Shown in pieces: positions 13,963 through 21,128 of a stretch of DNA of 24,331 nucleotides. The stretch covers positions 1 through 24,331 of IMG/VR virus record IMGVR_UViG_3300047444_000343; one strand, given 5' to 3'. This DNA comes from a virus. Made by a program: the position numbers and the translations under genes. Each line of letters starts with the position of its first letter. The first letter of the stretch is position 1. Under the pieces are notes generated by a model. It had not been told where the DNA came from, searched no databases, and worked only from the letters and a program-made list of their open reading frames with translations.

Positions 13963-14160
13963 ATGAAGAAACCATTCAATATCGACGCCGATCCGATGAA
14001 TGCCGATTGGGCGAAGCACACCTGGGACGTAGATTTGCCGACAAATCCTGTAGATATGCGGGCATGGCTCAAAGAGTGTGGTATGAGCGTGAGCGAGTTC
14101 CGCAAGTCACCGCTCTATCAATTCAACGTCGAGAAGATGCCGTGGCTGAAGGAGGTCTAG
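13963..14160 (+). CDS. 65-residue protein after the ADP-ribosyltransferase gene
   Basis: 65 residues from ATG 13963, chosen over the open frame to 13873 because GGGAGAGG (13949-13956) lies six bases upstream. Sequence features: MKKPFNIDADPMNADW, then DLPTNPVDMRAWLKECGMSVSEFRKSPLYQF, a short Trp/Leu-containing helix pair, mildly acidic overall. No membrane segment. Immediate placement 13 bases behind the toxin-like gene is where an immunity protein would be expected, but phage minor-head loci also carry small assembly genes. I do not recognise it. Confidence 0.65.
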   Translation: MKKPFNIDADPMNADWAKHTWDVDLPTNPVDMRAWLKECGMSVSEFRKSPLYQFNVEKMPWLKEV

Positions 14161-14162
14161 CG

Positions 14163-14321
14163 ATGACGAGCACACCGAGCCCGAACGCCACCGTCGGTAG
14201 CGTCCATCAGAGCGCGCCGCAAGGGGCAATCACGATACGGCCGCGCGGCTCCAATTTGCCGAAGCCGAAGCGGCCGAGAAATGAAAAGCTACACGATCCC
14301 GTAAGGAGAACGCAGTCATGA
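14163..14321 (+). CDS. 52-residue protein sharing the capsid N-terminal peptide
   Basis: 52 residues with a strong GGAGG (14151-14155) seven bases upstream. Residues 1-19 (MTSTPSPNATVGSVHQSAP) match the major capsid protein N-terminus (MTAVATPNATVQTVHQSVP) at 12 of 19 positions, including PNATV and VHQS. The remainder is basic (ITIRPRGSNLPKPKRPRNEKLH). It ends inside the start of the next small gene (ATGA). It could be an assembly or packaging tag bearing the same docking peptide as the capsid subunit, or a relic of a partial duplication. Confidence 0.65.
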   Translation: MTSTPSPNATVGSVHQSAPQGAITIRPRGSNLPKPKRPRNEKLHDPVRRTQS

Positions 14322-14437
14322 GCGACGAAGTCATCAATCCCGATCCTGATCTTGTGGAAGAGTCCGAAGAGGGCGACCTGGCTAGCAGCGTCGAAGTGAC
14401 CGATGGTACGCCAGCGATGCCTGTCATTGAACCGTAA
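14318..14437 (+). CDS. Acidic 39-residue protein
   Basis: 39 residues, AAGGAGAA (14303-14310) upstream, start overlapping the previous stop by four bases. Twelve residues are Asp or Glu and none is Lys or Arg (NPDPDLVEESEEGDLASSVE). Probably disordered. Its coupling to the basic 52-residue protein suggests a charge-complementary pair. No function recognised; small size keeps confidence moderate. Confidence 0.5.
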   Translation: MSDEVINPDPDLVEESEEGDLASSVEVTDGTPAMPVIEP

Positions 14438-14480
14438 TTGACCCGTAATTCTCGCTAGTCACACCAGGAGCAGCAGTCAC

Positions 14481-14897
14481 ATGACCAGCAAAGTTCGCCG
14501 ACTCCGCGCGGTGGAGCGCACCGACCCGACTATGGCGACCGTCACCGTGGTCGATGCTGACTCCGCTGCTCCTGGTGAGCCTATTCCAGCGTGGCAGGAG
14601 ATGGCCACTGAGGTGGGGCAGATACTCACCGCCCTAGCGGGCTATAACATCGACCTGCGGGACACGATAGACCCACGTCAGATGCGGCCACGTATCGAGA
14701 GCTTCAGCGCCTGCCGCATGCTGGTGCTGAAGGGCATCTGCACCGAAGAGGAGATGCACACGATGCAGATCGAGGCGCATCGAGACCTGCTGCGCGGCAT
14801 CCTGCAAGCGGCGGAGAATCAACGGATGCAGCAGCAGACCGATATGCGGAAGCCGGTGGTGGTGGACAAGCCTGGACTGGTGATCGCGAAGCACTAA
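14481..14897 (+). CDS. Probable minor structural protein, unknown family
   Basis: 138 residues, AGGAG about 11 bases upstream of ATG 14481. An extended N-terminus (RRLRAVERTDPTMATVTVVDAD) is followed by an amphipathic helical part (WQEMATEVGQILTALAGYNIDLRDTI, MRPRIESFSACRMLVLKGICTEEEMHTMQIEAHRDLLRGILQAA) and a Gln-rich tail. Such small helical proteins between minor head genes and protease are common in Mu-like head modules, but I do not recognise a family. Confidence 0.6.
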   Translation: MTSKVRRLRAVERTDPTMATVTVVDADSAAPGEPIPAWQEMATEVGQILTALAGYNIDLRDTIDPRQMRPRIESFSACRMLVLKGICTEEEMHTMQIEAHRDLLRGILQAAENQRMQQQTDMRKPVVVDKPGLVIAKH

Positions 14898-14935
14898 TTT
14901 GTGGTGGTGGGTGTGAAGTGGTGGTGGTGGCGAAG
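14898..14935 (+). promoter_or_regulatory. GTGG-repeat leader of the protease gene
   Basis: The 38-base gap is mostly GTGGTGGTGG (14901-14910) and GTGGTGGTGG (14918-14930 region) separated by GTGTGAA. It has no ordinary GGAGG, so the G-rich repeat itself may serve in ribosome loading. Similar leaders precede four other late genes. Confidence 0.5.
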
Positions 14936-17053
14936 ATGGTAACACAACTGAGAAACGTGCCGAGATCCTGGCCCTATAGCGATCTGCGGACCTATGCGCT
15001 GCAACTCGGCGAGCAAGGCACCGATGGCTTCCACCGCTCGTGGATTCCGATCCTGCCTGAAGGCGCCTACGACCACCCGCAGTGGGGCACGCTGGACTTC
15101 AGTGAAGACACCCTCCAGCAGATCAAGCAGAACTTCGACGCTGGTGTACGCGGCATCGAGATCGCCCTGGACTACGACCACAAAGCCTCCGAGGGCGACA
15201 GCAAAGCACCAGGCTGGATCGAGAAGCTGGACTTCGGTGACGCGATCGGTAAGGGTGACTCGCCGGAGATGACGCATGGTCTGTGGGCGTATGTGCGCTG
15301 GACACGGCTGGGACTAGCTGACATCAAGGATCAGATCTATCGCTACGTCTCGGCGGAGGTCAAGCCGGAGTATCACGCCGACATCACCGGCAAGGACTAC
15401 AAAAACGTCCTGGTCGGCGCGACCCTCACGAACCGGCCCTTCATGAAGAACATGCCGAGCATTAGCCTGGCGGAGATCTCCAGGAAGCCGTGGGGCAGCG
15501 TCAACAAGAGCAAGTTGCCCAGGAGTTGCTTCCTGATCAAAGGCACACCGGACAACAAAGACAGTTGGAAGCTGCCGGTGTATGAGGGTGCGGGCCCGCT
15601 CGACGCGGATGGACATTATACCCAGCGTGGGGCGCTGAATATCAATGGGGTGAAGGCGGCACTCGGAGCCATTCATGGCGCACGCTCCGGGCAGAACATG
15701 AGTGGTGTTCCAGCAGGGACAGTACAACGCTTACAGAACCTGCTCAAAAAATACAGTGGTGGGGATGGTGGGGACAGTAGCTCGTCCACCAAGGCGAGCG
15801 AAGGTGTGGAGGAGACAATGACGCGAATCAAGAGTGCGAAACTCGATGGTCGGGAACTGAGCGAGGCGGAGACGCTGAACCAGTTCCTGGCTGACCGGCT
15901 GGAGCAACGCGGCGACGTGATGCTTTCCAGCACCGCTCGTGCGGCCAAGGCCAAAATGGCCGGCAGCCGACGCGCGGCGGAACCCGATGACGAGCCCGAT
16001 GGGGATGAGGCCGACGGTAACGCGCCGTCCGGCAATCCTGGTGCCCGACGGGCCAATCGGCAGGGCACGAAGAAGCTGGCCACGCCGACCGATGACTCGA
16101 ATGACGAGCACGAGGGCGACTACGCCGAAGACGGCGGAGACGATGGGTGGGACGGCGAGAGCAATACACACCCGCAGATGACGGTCAAAGGGCACAGTCA
16201 CGGCAAGTTCGGCCAGCATTCGCATGATGGCGACGCCGATCATAGTGATGCTCCGGTCGCGGCGGAGAAGATGGGTGACCCGGAGTCTGACGACGAGATG
16301 ATGGACGAGGGCGCCAACCTGGACGGCATCGACGAAGAGCTCGACGCCGACGATGACGATTCGGATGCGCTCGATCAGTATCTGCCGAAAGCCGATCTGA
16401 CGGGCCCCAAAGCGGTCACCGGACGCGCTACGGCGCCGCTCACTGGAGCGGGCAAGAACACCAACGTTGGCCGGAGCAGCGGACTCACCGAGCCCACTGA
16501 GGGCACGCTGACGCTGGAAGAGGCGCGCGAGCTCCGCGAGCAGTTGGCGCAGGCCCGCTATCAGTTGCACGAGACGAAGATCGGCGAGCAGTTGCGCGGC
16601 TTCGCGAAGCTGCACGTCAAGCTCTCGGAGTCGCAGGCTAAGAGTGAGGCGGGTAAAGCGCTGGCCGAGCAGCAGGTGGCGATCAGCAAGCGGTTCCGGG
16701 ATCTGTACCGCAAGTTCATGCTCTCTGATGGCTACAAGCTCTCCGAGGGCACGTCCGAGGCGATACATGGCCTCATCAAGACGGCGCTCGAGGTGGCGAT
16801 TGTGGACCTGTCCCGCAAGGGCACGAGCTTCGACATGGAAGAGCGGCGCACGATTCGCGCCAGTGACGCCAAGAACGGCAACGTGCAGGATCAGAAGCTG
16901 GTGGATAGCGCCGAGATGATCGCCCAGCGCGACTACCACGTGAGCCTTGCCGAGCTGCGGGTGCTGGTCAAAGAGGGCGATCATCAGGCGCGTGAGCAGA
17001 TGGGCATGGTCTATCGGCGCGCGGCCAAAGAATCTGGCTATACCGGTCACTAG
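14936..17053 (+). CDS. Prohead protease fused to scaffold (Mu gpI-like)
   Basis: 705 residues from ATG 14936; several in-frame GTG codons of the repeat leader lie just before it. Residues 30-180 match the Mu I protease: FHRSWIPILPEGAY, IEIALDYDHKASEG, APGWIEKL, LWAYVRWTRLG, YRYVSAEVKPEY and GATLTNRPFMKNMP. Residues about 198-285 hold a separate small domain (WKLPVYEGAGPLDADGHY, NINGVKAALGAIHGARSG) often inserted in phage proteases. An acidic, disordered part with a His-rich stretch (GHSHGKFGQHSHDGDADH) follows, then a coiled-coil scaffold (LEEARELREQLAQARYQL onward). The protease would process head proteins and remove the scaffold before DNA entry. Catalytic residues of this family are not certain to me. 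Confidence 0.85.
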   Translation: MVTQLRNVPRSWPYSDLRTYALQLGEQGTDGFHRSWIPILPEGAYDHPQWGTLDFSEDTLQQIKQNFDAGVRGIEIALDYDHKASEGDSKAPGWIEKLDFGDAIGKGDSPEMTHGLWAYVRWTRLGLADIKDQIYRYVSAEVKPEYHADITGKDYKNVLVGATLTNRPFMKNMPSISLAEISRKPWGSVNKSKLPRSCFLIKGTPDNKDSWKLPVYEGAGPLDADGHYTQRGALNINGVKAALGAIHGARSGQNMSGVPAGTVQRLQNLLKKYSGGDGGDSSSSTKASEGVEETMTRIKSAKLDGRELSEAETLNQFLADRLEQRGDVMLSSTARAAKAKMAGSRRAAEPDDEPDGDEADGNAPSGNPGARRANRQGTKKLATPTDDSNDEHEGDYAEDGGDDGWDGESNTHPQMTVKGHSHGKFGQHSHDGDADHSDAPVAAEKMGDPESDDEMMDEGANLDGIDEELDADDDDSDALDQYLPKADLTGPKAVTGRATAPLTGAGKNTNVGRSSGLTEPTEGTLTLEEARELREQLAQARYQLHETKIGEQLRGFAKLHVKLSESQAKSEAGKALAEQQVAISKRFRDLYRKFMLSDGYKLSEGTSEAIHGLIKTALEVAIVDLSRKGTSFDMEERRTIRASDAKNGNVQDQKLVDSAEMIAQRDYHVSLAELRVLVKEGDHQAREQMGMVYRRAAKESGYTGH

Positions 17054-17165
17054 ACCGTGATCTAGCACGTAAGAGACACAGACATTGTGGGTGATGGGTG
17101 GATGTGGTGGTGGTAAGTGGTGATGCTGGCAGGTCAGTCAGCAACGGTGGGGGAGAGTAGCACAC
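17054..17165 (+). promoter_or_regulatory. G-rich leader of the decoration gene
   Basis: 112 bases. It contains GATGGGTGGATGTGG (17093-17107), repeated exactly at 17686-17700, then GTGGTGGTAAGTGGTGATG. The binding site GTGGGGGAGA (17147-17156) is also shared with the capsid gene leader. No promoter is recognised. Confidence 0.55.
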
Positions 17166-17618
17166 ATGGCATTCGAGGAAAACGCAATCTTCGAGACGAA
17201 GACTGCCTCTAGCAACGTGACGGCATTGTCCTACACGTCGTCGGATGGCTCGACAATCGTGTACAGCAGCGGTGGCATCCCGCAGTACTACGTGGTGATG
17301 GAAGACACCGGCACCAACGGCATCGGCGACGTCAAGCTCGCTGGCGCCGCGTCGAAGTGCATCGGGGTCGCTCAGGATGCGCCGGCGGTCACCGCTGGTC
17401 AGCCGGTGCGCGTCTGTGTACGCGGCGTCTGCAAAGCCTATGCAGGGGCGGCGATCGCGTATGGTGACTCGGTGGCGCCGAACGCCTCCGGGCAGGTCAT
17501 CACGGCGCCGACCGCGACTGAGTACGTTCTGGGGCGTGCCCGTGAGGCGGCGGTTGAGGCCGGCGACCTGATCTCGATCGAAGTGGCCCCGACCAGCGGC
17601 AAGGTCGTGTACCCGTAA
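17166..17618 (+). CDS. Capsid decoration protein (DUF2190-like)
   Basis: 150 residues. Gly/Ala/Val-rich, all-beta sequence with the usual decoration layout: KLAGAASKCIGVAQDAPAVTAGQPVRVCVRGVCKAYAGAAIAYGDSV, SGQVITAPTATEYVLGRAREAAVEAGDLISIEV. The pattern of GVA, GQPVRV, AYGD and LGRA/AGD segments is that of DUF2190-type proteins which bind the outer face of HK97-fold capsids, stabilising them. Directly upstream of the major capsid gene and with the same leader, so probably made in matching amounts. Cys residues 62, 81 and 86 or nearby may be surface positions. Confidence 0.75.
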   Translation: MAFEENAIFETKTASSNVTALSYTSSDGSTIVYSSGGIPQYYVVMEDTGTNGIGDVKLAGAASKCIGVAQDAPAVTAGQPVRVCVRGVCKAYAGAAIAYGDSVAPNASGQVITAPTATEYVLGRAREAAVEAGDLISIEVAPTSGKVVYP

Positions 17619-17714
17619 TCGTTGGCGGATGGATGTGGGCTGGTGCTGGTATGTGCCAGCCCTGGTGGCACAGTAGACACGTGTGGATGGGTGGATGTGG
17701 GGGAGAATACCTAA
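17619..17714 (+). promoter_or_regulatory. G-rich leader of the capsid gene, with a stem-loop
   Basis: 96 bases. GGGCTGG (17637-17643) pairs with CCAGCCC (17656-17662) over a 12-base loop. GATGGGTGGATGTGG (17686-17700) repeats the element in the decoration gene leader, and GTGGGGGAGA (17697-17706) is the binding site, eight bases before ATG. Confidence 0.55.
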
Positions 17715-18722
17715 ATGACAGCAGTTGCAACGCCAAACGCAACGGTACAAACGGTTCACCAGTCAGTACCGTTATCCGACCTGTCGCTTCTGTGGAGGGC
17801 CAGTTCTGGCGTCATGATCGCCGATCAGGTGATGCCGGTCAAGGCCGTCGCGCATGAGAACGACAACTACTATGTGTGGGACAAGAACCAGCGCTTCCGC
17901 GTGCTGCGCTCTGATGGTCAGGGTTCCCAGCGGGCCGACAAGACGGCGGCCAAAGTCCGCGACTTCGGCTTCACCGAGGCGGCCTACCGGACGATCGAAT
18001 ACGCGATCGCCGAAAGCGTCTCCGACCGTGAGAAGAGCAACGCCGACCAGGCTTTGTCTCTCGAGCAGAGCAAGATCCTGGGCATCCAGGACGAGCTGAT
18101 GCTGGACTATGAGATTCGCGTCGCCTCGATCGTGACCACGACCGCGAACTATACGCTGTCGAACACCGTCACGAACTCCGGCACGTCGCAGTGGAACAAT
18201 GCCAGCTTCGCCTCGTTGAACACGACCGGCAGCGGGCACTCGACGATCAAGGGCCAGATCGACACCGCGCGACAGGCGATCCTGACCAATACCGGCGGCT
18301 ACCTGCCGAACGTGATCGTCATCCCGTTTGCGGTCGCCGTCGTGATGAACAACGACCCAGGCCTCCTGGATCTTGAGAAATTCACGATCAATAGCCTCCT
18401 CAATGGCGACCTCGTGAATGGGCAAGCCTCACTGTGGGGCATGCGTGTCCTGATCCCGACGGTCTCCTTCCAGCAGACGACTGAGGGTGAGCCAACCAAC
18501 CTAAGCTATGTGTGGGGCAAAAACGTCTGGATCGGGTATGTCAACCCGAGCCCGAGCCTGAACAGCCTCACCTTTGGCATCACGTTCCGGAAAGACTCCT
18601 TCCAGGTGCGGTCGTGGCGGTGGGAGCCGACCCGTGAGACCTTCTACGAAGTCTCGATCAACCAGACCGAGAAGCTGGTCTCGCAGGAGTGCGGCTATCT
18701 GATCAAGAACGCGATCGCGTAA
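17715..18722 (+). CDS. Major capsid protein, HK97-like fold
   Basis: 335 residues; the main shell subunit. N-terminal LSLLWRASSGVMIADQVMPVKAVAHENDNYYVWDKNQRFRV is the usual start of this group of capsid proteins, where a first strand is followed by the long-arm (E-loop) region. FTEAAYRTIEYAIAESVSDREKSNAD and LEQSKILGIQDELMLDYEIRVASIV form the spine helix region, LPNVIVIPFAVAVVMNNDPGLLDLEKF and SLWGMRVLIPTVSF the A-domain, and GITFRKDSFQVRSWRWEP the P-domain end. The first 19 residues resemble those of the small protein at 14163. Whether the N-terminus is cleaved by the protease is unknown. Confidence 0.85.
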   Translation: MTAVATPNATVQTVHQSVPLSDLSLLWRASSGVMIADQVMPVKAVAHENDNYYVWDKNQRFRVLRSDGQGSQRADKTAAKVRDFGFTEAAYRTIEYAIAESVSDREKSNADQALSLEQSKILGIQDELMLDYEIRVASIVTTTANYTLSNTVTNSGTSQWNNASFASLNTTGSGHSTIKGQIDTARQAILTNTGGYLPNVIVIPFAVAVVMNNDPGLLDLEKFTINSLLNGDLVNGQASLWGMRVLIPTVSFQQTTEGEPTNLSYVWGKNVWIGYVNPSPSLNSLTFGITFRKDSFQVRSWRWEPTRETFYEVSINQTEKLVSQECGYLIKNAIA

Positions 18723-18756
18723 AGTCTTCACGTAGCGGTCCAGAGGAGACACAATC

Positions 18757-19113
18757 ATGGCAAAGACTACCTTCCGGGTGCATGGCGGACTGCACCACAA
18801 CGGCATCTTCTATCCGCATGGCGCGTCAGTCCCGGAGTCCCTTTTTGGCAGCAATCCCGGCGATCCGGACGAGCTGAAGACGCTGGTACGCGCCGGCACA
18901 CTCAAGACGGAGGCCGAATTCCTCAATCCGGAGCAGCTGCAGAGCGGCCTGGATGAGCGGGACGCCGAGATCGAGCGCTTGAAGGCCGAGCTCGCCGCCG
19001 CGCAAGCCGCCAAGACCGAGCACGAGAGTGCGCGGGATGCGGCGATGGAAGAGGCGCGGACCAGCGGGGAGTCGGAGGCTGCTGAAGAGCAGTTTCCCAA
19101 AAGCACCCTCTAG
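18757..19113 (+). CDS. Small head protein with C-terminal coiled coil
   Basis: 118 residues, GAGGAG (18743-18748) eight bases upstream. Residues 1-60 (FRVHGGLHHNGIFYPHGASVPESLFG, DPDELKTLVRAGTLKTEAEFL) form a small alpha/beta unit. Residues 65-105 are a coiled coil (LDERDAEIERLKAELAAAQAAKTEHESARDAAMEEA). The gene lies between capsid and the first connector, where Mu-like phages have a small head gene (Mu gp35 region). It ends at TAG 19111, but the +1 frame stays open to 19327 and encodes a basic AKP-rich tail, so a longer form is possible. Confidence 0.65.
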   Translation: MAKTTFRVHGGLHHNGIFYPHGASVPESLFGSNPGDPDELKTLVRAGTLKTEAEFLNPEQLQSGLDERDAEIERLKAELAAAQAAKTEHESARDAAMEEARTSGESEAAEEQFPKSTL

Positions 19114-19327
19114 AGTTCCTACGAGAATACCCGCCAAACGCGCTGTAGTGGCAAAAGAAGCGTCTGTGGCCAGTCGTCAGCCTCCTAGCACCTCTACTAG
19201 GCCAGCGACCCCACAGACGCCACAGAAGGCCAAGCCAGCGAAGACAGCGAAGAGTACGAAAACCGTGAAGAAGACGACACCGAGTAGGAGTGTGAAGCAT
19301 GCCAGCATTACCGCCAGCAATCGTTGA
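19097..19327 (+). other. Open +1 frame, possible frameshift extension
   Basis: From the sequence TTT CCC AAA AGC at 19093-19104, moving one base forward at CCC-A continues without a stop to TGA 19327. The tail is basic and low in complexity (PTRIPAKRAVVAKEASV, TPQTPQKAKPAKTAKSTKT). No good start or binding site exists inside this frame; the first candidates are GTG 19148 and GTG 19166. A fusion would be 189 residues. The frame overlaps the next gene by 29 bases. A sequencing error or chance opening cannot be excluded. Confidence 0.35.
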
Positions 19328-19871
19328 TGCCGGTGTGACACAAAAGCCGTACTCGTGGATCACGGCGACGAATACCTATTACGGCTACTGCACGATCGCC
19401 GATGTGCAGCAGGAGTTCATGGACGTCGCCAACATGCCTAGCTCGGCGAACAGCAAGAACTTCGTGGCGCAGATGATCACCGACACGGCAATCGAGTTGC
19501 AGAACGCGCTGGAGCTCGCCTACGTCATGCCCTACACCGGGACGAATCTCGCCATTTTGGGCACGCTGAACAAGATCAATCGGAAGCTCGCCGCCGCTGA
19601 AGCGATCATGCGTGTCTTTGGGGCGAACGAGCCGGATGCCACGACCTGGGGGCAAGAGCAACGCGACTATGCCGAGTCCTGCCTGGTGGGGATACTCGAT
19701 GGTGAGGAGCAGTGGGCCGCACCGTTCGGGGATGCGCAACCCCAGCCTGAGCATGCCGTCTACCCGAGATCGGCGCTCAATGTCTACAGTCCCAGCACAC
19801 TCGATCAGAACGGGCAGGAGCCGATCTTCAGTATCGGACAGACCCGCATCAACCGTGATGGTCTGATGTGA
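19299..19871 (+). CDS. Head-tail connector, Mu gp36/DUF1320-like
   Basis: 190 residues, AGGAG (19286-19290) eight bases before ATG 19299. The pattern YCTIADVQQEFMDVANM, then MITDTAIELQNALELAYVMPYTGTNLAILGTLNKINRKLAAAEAIMRV is that of phage adaptor proteins that sit under the portal: a helical bundle of four or five helices with the second half contacting the portal clip. The C-terminal stretch (EDGEEQWAAP-like, then PRSALNVYSPSTLDQN) is extended, as usual. It follows the capsid block and begins the connector set. Confidence 0.75.
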   Translation: MPALPPAIVDAGVTQKPYSWITATNTYYGYCTIADVQQEFMDVANMPSSANSKNFVAQMITDTAIELQNALELAYVMPYTGTNLAILGTLNKINRKLAAAEAIMRVFGANEPDATTWGQEQRDYAESCLVGILDGEEQWAAPFGDAQPQPEHAVYPRSALNVYSPSTLDQNGQEPIFSIGQTRINRDGLM

Positions 19872-19893
19872 ACACTTCGAACAGGAGCGAGCG

Positions 19894-20028
19894 ATGACCT
19901 GGGCAAAGACAAAGAAGGCGAAGGCACCAAAGAAGGCGACGCTGCATAGGCGCAAACGCATGAAGCAGCCGCGATCTGTGCTCACCGACCCGTGGAAGCA
20001 CATCGGCATGGCGAGAGGGCAGAAGTAA
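19894..20028 (+). CDS. Very basic 44-residue protein
   Basis: 44 residues with AGGAG (19883-19887) six bases upstream and a stop three bases before the next start. Sixteen residues are Lys or Arg, only one Asp (TWAKTKKAKAPKKATLHRRK, then MKQPRSVLTDPWKHIGMARGQK). It could bind DNA or an acidic virion partner. Short length keeps confidence moderate, but spacing and binding site are good. Confidence 0.6.
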   Translation: MTWAKTKKAKAPKKATLHRRKRMKQPRSVLTDPWKHIGMARGQK

Positions 20029-20031
20029 CCG

Positions 20032-20511
20032 ATGATCCAGATCACCTTTGATGTCTCCGGCATTGCGACGGTCCAGCAGAAGTTTGCCACCTACGGAGCG
20101 GACGTCAAGGATCTCTCGGTGCCGTTCACAGAGATCGCCGACGATCTGCAGGCTGACTTCACGCTGAACATGGCGACCGAAGGCGCGCTCTTTGGTGGTG
20201 GCTGGGCGCCGCTCGCACCGTCGACGATTGCCGATCGGGTGCGCAAAGGCTACGGCGCTGGTCCTATCCTGTACCGCACTGGTGCGCTAGCGAATAGCCT
20301 CTCAGGCGACAATAGCGGGGCCATCAAAGAGGTGACGCCGGCGAGTGTGACCGTGGGAACAGCGGTGCCCTACGCGGGGTATCACCAGACGGGGACGAAG
20401 AAGATGCCGATGCGGCGCATCATCGGGCTCTCCTGGGCACGGCGCTCGCTCATCGTGCGCCGGCTCGCTGATTATATACGGATGCTTGCCGCCGAGTCAG
20501 GGATAGGGTAG
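20032..20511 (+). CDS. Virion morphogenesis protein, Mu gpG-like
   Basis: 159 residues. The order GGGWAPLAPSTIADRVRKGYG, ILYRTGALANSLSG, VTVGTAVPYAGYHQTGTKKMPMRRIIGLS matches phage virion morphogenesis proteins (Mu gpG, PF05069), where the W-x-PL and the LYRTG-L segments, the YA-YHQ-GT turn and MP-R are conserved. These act at the head-tail junction in completion of the tail or head. The N-terminal 45 residues (ITFDVSGIATVQQKFATYG) form a first strand and helix. Direct neighbours are connectors, which supports the role. Confidence 0.8.
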   Translation: MIQITFDVSGIATVQQKFATYGADVKDLSVPFTEIADDLQADFTLNMATEGALFGGGWAPLAPSTIADRVRKGYGAGPILYRTGALANSLSGDNSGAIKEVTPASVTVGTAVPYAGYHQTGTKKMPMRRIIGLSWARRSLIVRRLADYIRMLAAESGIG

Positions 20512-20517
20512 CAGCAC

Positions 20518-21060
20518 ATGCCAGTTGTCGTTCCGGGTCCGTCAGGTGCTGTGAGTAGTGTAGTGGCGACGATCTCGGCGAATCTGACCAGCGTCATCAG
20601 TGAGATCTGGCCGATCGCCGATAGCGCCGGCATCACGATCACGTTTGGTTCGCCGGCGGTGACGGGGGTCTGCCCGCAGCCGCAGGGCTCCTGGCTGTTC
20701 CTGCGCCATCAGCACCTGCTAGTGCCGTCCTACCCAGCGATCATGGTCTACTCGATGAGCGGGCACGAATACGCCGACGCAGCGCCGCAATGGGGCAGCT
20801 GGGCGCACAAGATCATGGTCGAGTGCTGGCTGGTGCATGAGTCCGAGGAAGTGGTGCAGGAGCAGTTGCTGCGGGTGGTCGAGTGCTTGTGGCTGATCTT
20901 CGAGCGGAATCAGACCTTAGACGGCAACCTCTCCGGACCGCACGGGGTGGAGGCGGCAGACTATTCCATCGTGTACAAGCCGCCGCCTATCGGGAAGATC
21001 CTAGTCGGGGTGCAGATGCCAATCACGGTGTATGTGGATGAAGGGGCGCTGTTCCCGTAG
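20518..21060 (+). CDS. Tail terminator or minor tail protein candidate
   Basis: 180 residues. After a Ser/Val-rich start (VVVPGPSGAVSSVVATISANL), the core contains an alternating strand pair and the helix VVQEQLLRVVECLWLIFERNQTLDGNLSG, followed by a beta end (SIVYKPPPIGKILVGVQMPITVYVDE). Order between the gpG-like protein and tail tube, length, and the helix ahead of closing strands fit tail terminators (lambda gpU or HK97 gp10 type), which cap the tube at the head end. Family match is by layout rather than by a decisive motif. Confidence 0.6.
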   Translation: MPVVVPGPSGAVSSVVATISANLTSVISEIWPIADSAGITITFGSPAVTGVCPQPQGSWLFLRHQHLLVPSYPAIMVYSMSGHEYADAAPQWGSWAHKIMVECWLVHESEEVVQEQLLRVVECLWLIFERNQTLDGNLSGPHGVEAADYSIVYKPPPIGKILVGVQMPITVYVDEGALFP

Positions 21061-21128
21061 GGGGCGTTAGAGCGCTCGTGGCGATAGATGATGTGTGGTG
21101 GTGGTGGTGGATGGTGAGGTGGTAGATC
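21061..21128 (+). promoter_or_regulatory. GTGG-repeat leader of the tail tube gene
   Basis: 68 bases containing GTGTGGTGGTGGTGGTGG (21093-21110) and GTGAGGTGGTAGATC directly before ATG 21129. The end resembles the leader of the tape measure gene (GTGAGGCGGTAGACG). GTGAGG is the likely ribosome binding site. Confidence 0.5.

Noticed and set aside
15731-17068. 445-codon open frame on the - strand
   Set aside because: Antisense shadow of the protease-scaffold gene, of repetitive composition without recognisable domain or start signals.
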